Source: Siderastrea radians
Taxonomy: Eukaryota; Cnidaria; Anthozoa; Scleractinia; Rhizangiidae
Direction of reading: 5' to 3'
Assembly (NCBI GenBank): GCA_964017195.1
Contig: OZ024890.1
Span: 48,982,593-49,046,592, forward strand
Length of the DNA: 64,000 nucleotides
In this document: one piece after another, positions 42,170-52,968 of the stretch
Numbering within the stretch: the stretch's first letter is position 1
Layout: each line of letters starts with the position of its first letter
Position numbers and translations under genes: made by a program
Notes under the pieces: model-generated
The model's database searches: none
The model's input: only the letters and a program-made list of their open reading frames with translations
Told to the model about the DNA's origin: nothing

Positions 42170-45060
42170 TAGGTTTCAGTTGTTGTTATTAATTAGCCTG
42201 GTACTCCTTGATAGGATGATTAAAACATGATTTCTTTGAAAGGTGTTTGGCATTGCAAAAAATTAGTCGATAAACCGGCGTATACATCAGCACAAATCTG
42301 CTTATATTGGTCTAGTTCCGCTTACACATTATCTGTCCCAATGAAGCAAACGGCTTATTTTAAGCAAAGAAATTTTTCCTTGTATGTACCCGACAAAAGA
42401 AGGTCGTCAGTGTTTCGATATTCTCAAGCAAGAGAATAACTCTTGTCTCGAGTCATGAAAGCACAAACTGACAAGTAGCATTAATGACACCTCTCTTGCT
42501 ATCCGTCAATGCCCTCTAGCTGTCCTAATAAAGAAATACTACATTGTCGTTAAGTGAATTGAAGTGAGTTGCGCAGGACGGCCGTTTACAGCAGACTGAA
42601 AGTAGCGGCCAAGCAAACGGCCGCAGATGACGCACATTTTGAAAACTAATCGGACTCGTTTTATCGGGTCACCGGCTTTTGTTAATCCGTGCATGATTCA
42701 CGTACAAACCCAGCGAACTGGCTTATCAGTAACTGTAACATTTGTCATTTATCGATGAATACAGCTTCCCTTGCACCCAAACACGATGTTCCCTTCGTGC
42801 AAAGAGAGAGCAGTTTTGTAGATTTTTTTTTCAGTGTCTCATCTTGATTTTTTTTTTCTGGCCACCTGCCCACAACAAATTATGTAAAACGATTTTTTTG
42901 ACAGGAATTGATAAACAACGAAGGTAATAATACAGGTTAGCAGTAGCATAGCACTTTTAACAGTTTTCTATGTTCAAAAAAATTAGTTTAGTTCTTTTCT
43001 TACAGCGGCAGTTTTTTTAATATATAATTTCCAGCACGATCACATTGCCATCGGAATGGAAAGTTTCCACAAAAATGCAATCTGCAGCAATTTCGTTTTC
43101 TCGAACGTCTTGTGATTCTGGCCTTGTTCTTACGTAACTGAAAAAAGGCAATTTACTGAAAAGAAAAGTAAACAATCTCTTATCACTCATTCGGCTGTGA
43201 AGTGCTGCTGCAAACACTTATCATTGCAAAGATATCTAAAAACTATCCTAACATTTCTAGGTTCATAAAATTTATACAACGTTTAGTGTTCGCTTAGAAA
43301 CAAAAACTTGCCTGCTGTAGGCTAAATATCTGCCACGTTTTTCAAAATTAAACTTATCATGACTGCGACTCTGACAAATAATGGTAAGTTTAGTTAATTT
43401 GAATAAATATTTGAAACATTGCCTTAAAATTATTATGCACAGGTACGCATTTGATATCTTCGACTTCCCTGTTTCGTTTATACTGCTATGATGTAATATT
43501 CTACGTGAACTTTTTAAACCATTAAGTTGCAGTCCAGAGAGCGGGCTTTTCATCTTGCGCAAGTCCACGAGAAAACGTGCCTTTTCTTTCGGGAGTTTCT
43601 GGAGCATACAATCGATTAATTTGGGCAACGGGTGACTACAGTTCTTCTACAGTAGTGACATCTGGACGCTTCCTGAGAACTTTTATCACTGCCCCTTTTA
43701 AATCTGCCATTTTCCAACAATAAAGAAATGGGTTCCAAGAACTAGCCATAAAAGCTACAATCCTTGTAACGTCATAAGCAGCTTCAACATTTCTTGTGAA
43801 CCCACACGATAAGTAGGTTATCAGGACACACGTGAAGGGAAGATATGCAATCATATACAATGATGCAACGAAAGCCATATTCAGTACAGACTTCTTGAGG
43901 CTTTTTAAGTGCGGATCAGTTTGAGCTGAAACTGTTGTGGTATGCTGGTCTCCTGGTAGCGAAGATGAAACTGCAGAGCCAAATATCTCTCTAGAATGAT
44001 GAATGTGAATAACGAACACGACAGTGCTGAAGAGAACCAAGCCACAGTTTCCATAATGGCTCGAAAAACACACGACAAAAAGTAATGTTTGAGTAGATAG
44101 GTGATTTTAAAAGCTCCGTAAAATGGCTGGACAATGATTCCTGTTATAAAATCCGCAAACGACAAGCACAACAGAAGCAAATGAGGAGGAGATCGCCGCA
44201 AAGTTTTTGTCCTCCAAAAAGTGATTATTATTCCGTTGCCCGCTGTAGCTATGAGTGAACACGTTAAATTAACAACGGTTGTTATTAGGCTTTCTATAAC
44301 AAGCAAGCTTCCAGGCTTGTTTAGAGAATCTAGAAAGAGACACTTCTCGTTTAACTCCATTTTTTTCTTCGCTTCTCTTCTTGAACTTCAAACTACCTGC
44401 TGATTTTGTGGGCTTTAGAGCAGCAAGCGACAAAAATTTAAAAAGCGATGTCAATGGTATAATGAACACTTTTGTTATGACAAACGTCGACGTATAAATA
44501 AAGTATGCAAATCCCAGTGTAGTTACAATTAAAGCTTTTAGTAAATTATCATACACATATAACACGATGTTATCCGACTGCTAAGATAAAATGTGGTCTA
44601 AGTACATATTAGGTAGAGTGAATAAAAAGAACCCTGAAAATTACATTCACAAGAAAATAAAGAAGATCATACTTTTCAACGAAATTTCTGTGTTTTTTTC
44701 TTGAATTCTCAATTTTTAGCAGGTCCTCTAAGCCATGAAATTTTTCATGCTCAGAAAACGGCGTTACAGGAGTAAAGGTTGCATAATAAATTTATTCTTT
44801 ATGATGATTATGTTTTAAACGATGCCTGAGGAGTTCGTGAATTAACACGACGACTGACAGCAGCAAAACATAACACAAAAATTAAAACATTATAATCCAT
44901 CAAGTGTTTTATTTCAAACAACATTGTCAGCACACATCACGTTAACAAATGTTTTTCAACTAAAGTGGGCAATGTTTGAGAATATCGTCGCAGTCTTAAA
45001 TTTTTAGTACTATAAGAATGACTGTTTTGAGCGACTCTTAAGCCAAGTTAGGAAGATCCT
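42170..45060 (-). repeat. GPCR-array module 4, carries a broken receptor
   Basis: A close copy of module 2. The non-coding part downstream of the receptor (42,550-43,630) is nearly identical to 37,020-38,110. The upstream flank with AATAAAAAGAACCCTGAAAA also matches. Confidence 0.85.
43636..44360 (-). pseudogene. GPCR pseudogene, array copy B
   Basis: The 5' part (44,360 down to about 43,953) encodes the N-terminus, TM1-TM3 and the ERYLAL motif. The 3' part (43,952 down to 43,636) encodes the end of the third cytoplasmic loop, TM6 and TM7 with NPFLYCW. Relative to copy A, 205 bases are missing (38,436-38,640 in copy A), removing TM4, TM5 and part of the loop. The break has a 3-base CTC microhomology, and because 205 is not a multiple of three the two parts are in different frames. 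One isoleucine codon is also missing from TM1. The remaining sequence is very close to copy A, so the loss is recent. It cannot make a working receptor. Confidence 0.93.
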
Positions 45061-45069
45061 CGATAAACC

Positions 45070-46560
45070 TTGCTAGAAAATATTCATTCGTCCGATGTTA
45101 AGTAAAATACTTCCCACTATTCTGGTCCTCGCACGTTGTCCGTCCTATGCAGCAGACCGCCTTTTTCAAGCGAAGAAAATATACGTGTATGTACCCGACA
45201 AATGAAGGCTATCTGCATTTTCATTTTTCGCGGCAAATCTGTGGTTACTGCTGTTTATACAGTCTTTGAATTAATGATCATGACACCACTGATTTGAAAC
45301 CACCCTCTCTATCCGTCAATACCTTCTAGCTAACCTTTACAGGGGACTTCAAAGTTGCTGCCTTGCCTGGCCTAAGATGACGCACATTTTGAAAACTAAT
45401 TTTTTCTTCATCTATGGGTCATCGGTTTTTGTTAAATCGGTATATGACTCACAGGAAAGCCGAACTGGCTTATCAGTAATTTTTACACTTTTCCTTTATC
45501 GATAAATGTATTTTCCCTTGCCCTTAAACAGAGTGTTCATTTCATCCCGAGAGAGGACAGTTTTGTCTGTCTTTAAGTGTCTCAGCTTTTTTATTCTTTT
45601 TCTGGCCACCTGCCTTAAACAAATTATGTAAAACAGTTTTTCGACAGGAATTAATAAACTGAAGTCGAAGAACAAAGGTGATATAGGTTAGCAACAACAT
45701 AACACTTTTATTTGCTTTCTGTGTTTAAAAAGCAAGATTAGCTTTTTTCTCACCAAACAAAATCCAGCTTTTTGTAAATATCAAAAATTTCCAGCAAGAA
45801 CACATTTCTATCACGGATAACGAATTTGAACACTGCTGCAATTTTTTTTTTATGAAATGGAAAGTTTCCACAATCTGCAGCAATTTCGGTTTTTCGAACG
45901 TCTTGTGATTCTGGCCTTGTTCTTTACAAACAAGTGAAAAGCAATTCACTGAAAAGAAAAGTGAACAATCTCTTATCACTCATTTGGCTGTAAAGTGCCG
46001 CTGCAAACATTTCAAGTATATCTAAAAACTATCCTTACATATATATCTACTCTTTGTGTAGAATTCTAAAACTTGACATATTATCTAGTATAATTTTTAG
46101 TTTTCGCTTGGAAACAAAAATTTAATTAACATCTGAATTTTGCAAATTGACTCTAAACCGCTATAGTCAAAATATCTGTCACGTTCTTCAAAATGAAACT
46201 TAACAAATAAAAATGGTAAGTTTAGTTAATAAATAATTGAAACATTTCCCTAAAACTACTATGACTGGACACGCATTTTATACCTTCTACTACTCTGTTA
46301 TGGTTATGTTTTAAAAGATGTCTGAGGAGTTCGTGGATTAACACGACGACTGATATAACAGCAGCAATACATAACACAAAAATTAAAACATTATAATCCA
46401 TCAAATAATTTATTCCAAACGACGTTGTCAGCACGCATCACGTGATCAAATGTTTTTCAACTATAAAAGTGGACAACGTATGAGAATATCGTCGCAGTCC
46501 TAAATTTTTCACACTATAAAAAATGACTGTTTTGGGCAACTCTTAAGCCAAGTTAGGAAG
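45070..46560 (-). repeat. GPCR-array module 5, receptor gene absent
   Basis: Both the downstream part (45,400-46,295) and the upstream part (from TTATGTTTTAAAAGATGTCT near 46,304 onward) of the module are present, but the roughly 1.3-kb receptor segment between them is missing. The join lies close to 46,300. Confidence 0.75.
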
Positions 46561-46569
46561 ATCCTCAAT

Positions 46570-49200
46570 AAACCTTGCTAGACAACATTCATTTGACCGA
46601 TGTTAAAAAGCCTTTTTCGAGCGAAGAAAATATCCGTGTATGCACCCGACAAATGAAGGCTATCTGCATTTTTATTTTTCGCACCAAATCTATGGTTACT
46701 GCTGTTTATACAGTCTTTGAATTAATGATCATGACATCACTGACTTGAAACCACCTTCTCTATTTTACAATACCTTCTAGCTAACCTTTACAGGGGACTG
46801 AAAGTTACTGCCTTGCAACTGGCCTAAGATGACGCGCATTTTGAATGCAATTTTTATTCTTCATCTATGGGTCATCGGTTTTTTAAATCTGTATATGACT
46901 CAGAGAGAAACCGAACTGGCTTATCAGAAATCAGTTACACTTGCCCTTTATCGATAAATGAATTTTCCCTTGCCCCTAAACAGAGAGTTTATTTCATCCA
47001 GAGAGAGAGGACAGTTTTGTCTGTCTTTAACTGTCTCAGCTTTTTTATTCTTTTCTGGTCACCTGCCTTCAACAAATTATGTAAAATGGTTTTTTTGACA
47101 GGAATTAATAAACTGAAGTCGAAAAACGAAGGTAATGATATAGGTTAGCAAAAACATAACACTTTTATTTAATTTTCTATGTTTAAAAAGCAAGATTAGC
47201 CTTTTTTTCTCACCTAACAAAACCCAGCTTTTTGTAAATATCAAAAATTTCCAGCAAGGACACATTTCTATCACGGATAACGAATTCGAACACTGCTGTA
47301 TTTTTTTTTTTTTTTACGAAATGGAAAGTTTCCACAATCTGCAGCAATTTCCGGTTTTTCGAACGTCTTGTGATTCTGGCCTTGTTCTTTACAAACAAGT
47401 GAAAAAAGGCAATTTACTGAAAAAGAATAGTAAACAATCTCTTATCACTCATTTGGCTGTCAAGTGCCGCTGTAAACACTTATCATTGCAGAGATATCTA
47501 AAAACTATTCTTAATTATATCTGAACTCTTCGTATAGAATTCTAAAACCTAAGACATATTATCTACACAATTTTTAGTTTCTGCTCGGAAACAAAGAAAA
47601 TTTCATTAATATCTGAATTTTGCAAATTGACTCAAAACTGCTTTAGTCAAAATATCTGTCACGTTCTTCAAAATTAAACTTAACAAATAAAGCTGGTAAG
47701 TTTAGTTAATAAATATTTGAAACACTTCCCTAAATTACAATGGCTGGACACGCATTTTATACCTTCTACTACTCCGTTTTTGTTATATTACTATGATGTA
47801 ATACATAATATTCTGCGTGAATAGCTTCGAGTACGAAAATAAAGTTCAGAGAACGAGCCTTGGTTTTGTTTTGGTAGCATAACCGAATAATTTGAGCAAC
47901 TGACGACTACAGTTCTTCAACAGCGGTGATATTTGTACGTCCCTTGAGAACGTTTACCACTGCTTCTTTCACATCTGACATTTTCCAACAGTAGAGAAAT
48001 GGGTCCCAAGCACTGGCCATAAAAGCTACAGTCCTTGTAATATCATAAGCAGCTTCGACACTTCTTGTGAACCCGCACACCAAGTAAGCTATCAGCACGC
48101 ACGTGAAGGGAAGATATGCAATCATATACAATAATGCAACGAAAGCCATATTCATTACAGACTTCTTGAGGCTTTTTAAGTGCGGACCAGTTTGAGCTGA
48201 TACTGTTGTGGTACGCTGGTCTCTTATCTGTCGGTGATGATGACGAACAAGCTGGTATATTTTCCAGTAACAAATAAGTAACGTGGCAAAAGCTGCAAGC
48301 AGACCAGCGACGCTTATTATTATAAAAGGCTTGATATTTTCCAGTGCGAATCTTGAAATACTGAAACCTCCAATGGACACCACATAGAGAAAAAGAAATA
48401 TTGTAACTCTCTTAGTGGTGATTAACGCCTGGTAGCGAAGATGAAAGTGTAGAGCAAAATATCTCTCTTGAACGACAAGTGTAAGTAAAGAACATGACAC
48501 TGTTGCAGAGAACCAAGACACAGTTTCCATAATGGCTCGAAAAACACACGACAAAGAGCTATATTTAAGCAGATGAGTAATCTTGAAAGCTGCGTGAAAT
48601 GGCTGGACAATAATTCCTGTTATCAAATCCGCAAACGACAAGCACAACAGAAGCAAATGAGAAGGTGATCGCCGTAAAGTTTTTGTCCGCCAGAAAGTGA
48701 TGATGATTATTCCGTTGCCTGCTGTAGCTATTAGCGAACATATTAAATTGATCACGGTTGTTATCAGGCTTTCTATAAGAAGCAAGCTTCCAGGCTCATT
48801 CAGGGAATCCAGAAAGAAACACTTCTCATTGAACTCCATTTTTTCGTTTCGTTTTTATTCGTGGACTTCAATTCAAACTATCTGCTTATATTTTTTTTTT
48901 TGGCTTAAAAGCAAAATAGATCATATTTAAAATTCAAAGGTTTTAAAACCCAAACATTTAAGCATTTGTTGTTATGATAATTGTTGATATGATTAAATGT
49001 TTGTGGTTAAGTAATCTTGGATATGCTAATCAACGCTTTTAATAAATGATCACACACCCAAAAAAACACGATGTTAGGCCGATTGCTAAGATATATGAGT
49101 TCTAGGTAATATTAGAGAGAATGGATAAAAAGAACCCTTAATATTACATTCCTGAGAAAATTAAGAATATCATACCTTTTTTACAAAATTTTTGCTTGTT
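46570..49200 (-). repeat. GPCR-array module 6, carries a receptor
   Basis: It aligns with module 5 over 46,570-47,800 (period about 1.5 kb) and with modules 2 and 4 around the receptor. Its upstream flank (AATGGATAAAAAGAACCC near 49,118) matches those at 39,310 and 44,620. Confidence 0.8.
47907..48839 (-). CDS. Rhodopsin-family (class A) GPCR, intronless, array copy D
   Basis: A 310-residue receptor starting MEFNEKCFFL. All seven hydrophobic segments are present: NGIIIITFW in TM1, LSFADLITGIIVQPF in TM2, SCVFR in TM3, ERYFAL after TM3, YLPF in TM6 and DPFLYCW in TM7. The TM7 motif has Asp where the class A consensus and the sibling copies have Asn (NPxxY). This also occurs in some natural receptors and need not abolish function. 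The frame is intact over its whole length and many differences from copy A are conservative, suggesting selection. The ligand and coupling are unknown. It is a more diverged paralog than copies A and B are from each other. Confidence 0.92.
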   Translation of the reverse strand: MEFNEKCFFLDSLNEPGSLLLIESLITTVINLICSLIATAGNGIIIITFWRTKTLRRSPSHLLLLCLSFADLITGIIVQPFHAAFKITHLLKYSSLSCVFRAIMETVSWFSATVSCSLLTLVVQERYFALHFHLRYQALITTKRVTIFLFLYVVSIGGFSISRFALENIKPFIIISVAGLLAAFATLLICYWKIYQLVRHHHRQIRDQRTTTVSAQTGPHLKSLKKSVMNMAFVALLYMIAYLPFTCVLIAYLVCGFTRSVEAAYDITRTVAFMASAWDPFLYCWKMSDVKEAVVNVLKGRTNITAVEEL

Positions 49201-49359
49201 TTCTTGGAATTCTCAGTTTAGGCAGGTGTTTCGTGATCATTTGGCTGACAACGAAGCCCCAGGCGGTGGATTATTTTAGGCGCTGAAACCAGCCTTTTAG
49301 GGGGTTGAAGTATAATGATATACATGTATAAATAAACCTATTCATCGTAATGGGTGTGT

Positions 49360-50190
49360 ATGAAAGATCGTTTCATTGGTGAAAACGTCCGGTTAATTTC
49401 TGACGTAGCTGAATTATACGAGCAGAAACATCTTCCTGGCATGCTACTCTGCAAAGATTACGAAAAGCTTTTGATTCCTTAGAATGAAAACTTTTATTCA
49501 AAACCTGGCCTCGAAACGATGAATTTCGGTTCAGCGTTCCAAAAATGGTTCCATAACCAATATTTTCAGCTGCGTCATGAATAATGGCTACGCTTCCTAT
49601 TTCTCTTCCTACTTCACAGAGGTTTTAGACAGGGCTGCTCCTTATCAGGGCTCTTTTTTCTCTTGGCAACTGAGGTGCTTACTTATGCCATGCGACGCAA
49701 CTAGAATATCCGTAGTTTACAGACAATGGCGCGCGAATTAAAGTTTAGCTTGTTTTAAAGGTGACGACAATGCTGCCTTAATAAACTATGTCGATTTCGC
49801 AAGCCATTTGTTATTGAAATTTCTTATTATCTGATTTCAGTGCCTGCTCAGTTAAGAAAAACACTGCAACAAAAGAAGGGAAATGTGGTCTGGCAGTCTA
49901 AAACGTCACAGAGGGATCAACTTTATCCTTTTATATATCATGTTTAGAGCAGTATGCAATCCTTTAAGGTGTTGGTTTTGCTTTCCACCCGCCGCCGTTA
50001 GCAATCAAAATCAATTTTCACTGAGACAAACTTTGCTGACCTTAACAATACCTTAAATCAAGGGTCAACCAGAAACTAACTCCTATAGGAAGGATTGCAT
50101 TTTTAAAACTCTTGCTATCTCCAATTTAGTTCACAATTCTTCAGTGCTGGCTTTGCCACCCAACTTCTCCAAAGAAGTCAATGAATACGG
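49360..50190 (+). pseudogene. Decayed LINE reverse transcriptase fragment
   Basis: Reading across several frame breaks shows reverse-transcriptase motifs in order: an ENVRLISDVAELYE start, a KDYEK then FDSLE motif (catalytic Asp region), NNGYAS, an RQGCSLSGLFFLLATEVL block, a weak xGDDNAAL in place of YADD, and a distal NLVHNSSVLALPPNFSKEVN. This order matches the RT domain of L1-like non-LTR elements. The endonuclease and the element ends are not visible. The fragment is inactive. Confidence 0.7.
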
Positions 50191-50962
50191 TACTTTAAGG
50201 TGACTCGATCGAAATAAATGACGCACTCTATGCCTCTCCAAAAACTCTTATAACATCGTCATTTCTCACTCGATTGCCTTGAAACTTTCGCATTTTACAC
50301 ACAATTTATCGAGGAATAATACATATATCAACACGTGATATACTCTTCGTTAATTTTGCGTGATTGTGCTTTGATTAAACACTACATTTTTGGTAAAATT
50401 ACTATTCTAACAAAACTGAGCGCTACGATTTGGTTAAACTTCTAGAATCAGCTTAAAATAACACCTTACCTCGGCTCTTCAAGTTTCCGCAAAATCGTAG
50501 GAACAGAAATCCCGGCACAATTTGAACGTCAAAATAACAACCTTAGACGGACTTCAAAGTTTGGACCGCTCCAGCGCTTTCCAAATTTGACTGAAAAGCG
50601 TAATAACTCTTGATAAAGTAAGTTCAATGTATCGCTATAGTTAGTTCCAAACCGCATTTGGCTATCTGCAACGATGAAAAAGTTTAGGCGGCTATTATAA
50701 ACTCACTTTCTGCACCAAAATATAACGAAGTCGCCAAATTCACGTTTTTCTGAATTATATGAAAACTAACCGGACGAATTGAATAAAACTACCGGAACAT
50801 GAAACTAAATCTTTTACACATACTTTGCGCTATTTTACTTTGCTGAGGCGGTCTTGGTTTGGACAATATATCTTTTGAAAGTGATGCACTATCGAAACTC
50901 CACAATAGCGCTATGGAAATTTGCTTGCATTTGATGAGAATTTGAAGAATTTATACATTGGG

Positions 50963-51395
50963 TAGGGGGTGCATAGGCTCAGTCTCCAGCCGTGAATGTC
51001 TCTCGATGCGCCCGCGATTCTCGCCACCTTCACGGCTGGGCGCACGGGTTTGGTTGCATGTCCGTGACGTCACGTGACGTCATTACAATTTTAATAATTA
51101 TGCAGACAATCCACACGTCATTTTCTTAAATTTTATCTGTTTTTTTAATCGTCTTGAAAAAAAGCGAAATGCGAAAAGTATGCCTGAAACGTCCTCCTAA
51201 AAGTGTGAAATTTCAAGAGAAAGACGAAATCCCGCTAAATTATGTCGTGCATTCTGCCCTGCAAATTTCAGGGGGCTTGTCTCTGATTGGTCAGTCTAAA
51301 CAATAACCAAACCCGTGCGCCTAGCCGTAAAGGTGGCGAGAATCGCGAGCGCATCGAGACACTCACGGCTGGAGACTGAGCCTATGCACCCCCTA
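50963..51395. mobile_element. Inner element B with about 90-base inverted repeats
   Basis: The termini read TAGGGGGTGCATAGGCTCAG and its complement, pairing for about 90 bases with few mismatches. It is flanked by TA. It contains a CGTGACGTCACGTGACGTCA block near 51,063 and no coding frame. Likely a MITE. Confidence 0.8.
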
Positions 51396-51448
51396 ACCAA
51401 TGTATAAATTCTTCAAATTCTCATCAAATGCAAGCAAATTTGCATAGC

Positions 51449-51701
51449 CTAGGGGGTGCGTTGATGGTGTTTGGTCGCTACACGCTTTGGTGGTTTAACG
51501 TATCTGTTCTATAATTTCATGATCATGCTAACTGAAAATAAAGGAACAATTATTATCCTATGAAATCCTATGACGATATCAGACGACACACTTTTTTGCA
51601 TATCTCAAAATGACGATTTAACCTTCACCTGGCATGACATTCTAGACACGTAAAACCACCAAAGCATGTAGCGACCAAACATCGACAATGCACCCCCCTG
51701 G
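51449..51701. mobile_element. Inner element C with about 48-base inverted repeats
   Basis: The termini share GGGGGTGC with element B but diverge afterwards (GTTTGGTCGCTACA...GCTTTGGTGGTTT and its complement). It is about 250 bases and has no coding frame. Confidence 0.78.
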
Positions 51702-52849
51702 CCAATGTGTAAATTCCTCAAATTCTCATCAAATACAAGGAAATTTGCATAGCACTACTGTGGAATTCAGATAACAACAAAGCCGTTTACAGAACAGAGT
51801 TTTGATAGTGCATCACTTTCAAAAAATATATTGTCCAAACCAAGACCGCCTCAGCAAAGTAAAATAGCGCAAAGTATGTGTAAAAGATTCAGTTTCATGT
51901 TCCGGTAGTTTTATTCAATTCGTCCGGTTAGTTTTCATATAATTCAGAAAAACGTGAATTTGGCGACTTCGTTATATTTTGGTGCAGAAAGTGAGTTCAT
52001 AATAGCCGCCGAAACGTTTTCATCGTAGCGGATAGCCAAATGCGGTTTGGAACTATAACTATAGCGATACATTGAACTTACTTTATCAAGAGTTATTACG
52101 CTTTTCAGTCAAATTTGGAAAGCGCTGGAGCGGTCCAAACTTTGAAGTCCGTCTAGGGTTGTTATTTTGACGTTCAAATTGTGCCGGGATTTCTGTTCCT
52201 ACGATTTTGCGGAAACTTAAAGAGTCAAGGTAAGATGTTATTATAAGCTGATTCTAAAAGTTTAAACCAAATCGTAGCGCTCAGTTTTGTTAGAATGGCA
52301 ATTTTATTAAAAAAGTAGTGTTCAATAAAAGCAAAATCACGCAAAATTAACGAAGAGTACAACTACGTGTTGATATACGTGTTATTCCTCGATAAATTGT
52401 GTGTAAAATGCGAAAGTTTCAAGGCAATCGAGTGAGAAATGACGATGTTATTAGAGTTTTTTTAAACCAGAAAAAATTAAACAAATATACTCTCATTAAG
52501 GCTCTAATATGATCTCCTAACGAAATAACAAGTTTCTTCTTCCTCATGTATAATGGAGTCCTAGCCGAAATACCTGAAGCTTCGAAAAGGTTGATTTCAC
52601 TTAAGCCCTGAGCAGGACGTTAACGATGTTATCACTGTTGTTAACAGTAACCTTACAATGGCTAATCTCACTGCCAAAAGTGTTCAATTCGCAAAACACT
52701 TTTGGCGGTGACATATATCATTGATGTGGGTCAGTAATACCCCCAAACATAGAAACAAAATTTGCTGAAAATAATCTCTCTCCACAAGCAATATATCAAC
52801 TACCCTTCAAGGTTTAAAAAAAACTTAGGCCCTTTCAATTTACTGTAAT

Positions 52850-52968
52850 GCCTAGGGCACACGTTGATCGAATTTTACATGTGATGAACGCAAATTAGCA
52901 AACACAATAGCTTTCCCTAATTTGCATTAGGGTTGGCACATGTAAAGTTCGACGTTGACCTAGGCCTT
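52850..52968. repeat. Small palindromic element
   Basis: The ends CCTAGGGCACACGTTGATCG and CCTAGGTCAACGTCGAACTT (other strand) pair over about 32 bases, including a shared TTTACATGTG. MITE-like. Confidence 0.65.

Larger units (their letters stand above)
50240..52463. repeat. Nested 2.2-kb palindrome
   Basis: The left arm (50,240-50,962) is the inverted complement of the right arm (about 51,702-52,463) at roughly 90 percent identity by eye. The centre holds two smaller palindromic elements, each starting GGGGGTGC, separated by an extra copy of the 50-base inner end of the arm. No coding frame is present. Confidence 0.88.

Noticed and set aside
37491..47398. Short minus-strand frame starting MFAAALHSRMSDKRL repeated in the array modules
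   Set aside because: It is nearly identical in modules 2 and 4 because the DNA is nearly identical. In modules 5 and 6 the frame is broken by indels, so there is no sign of protein-level selection.
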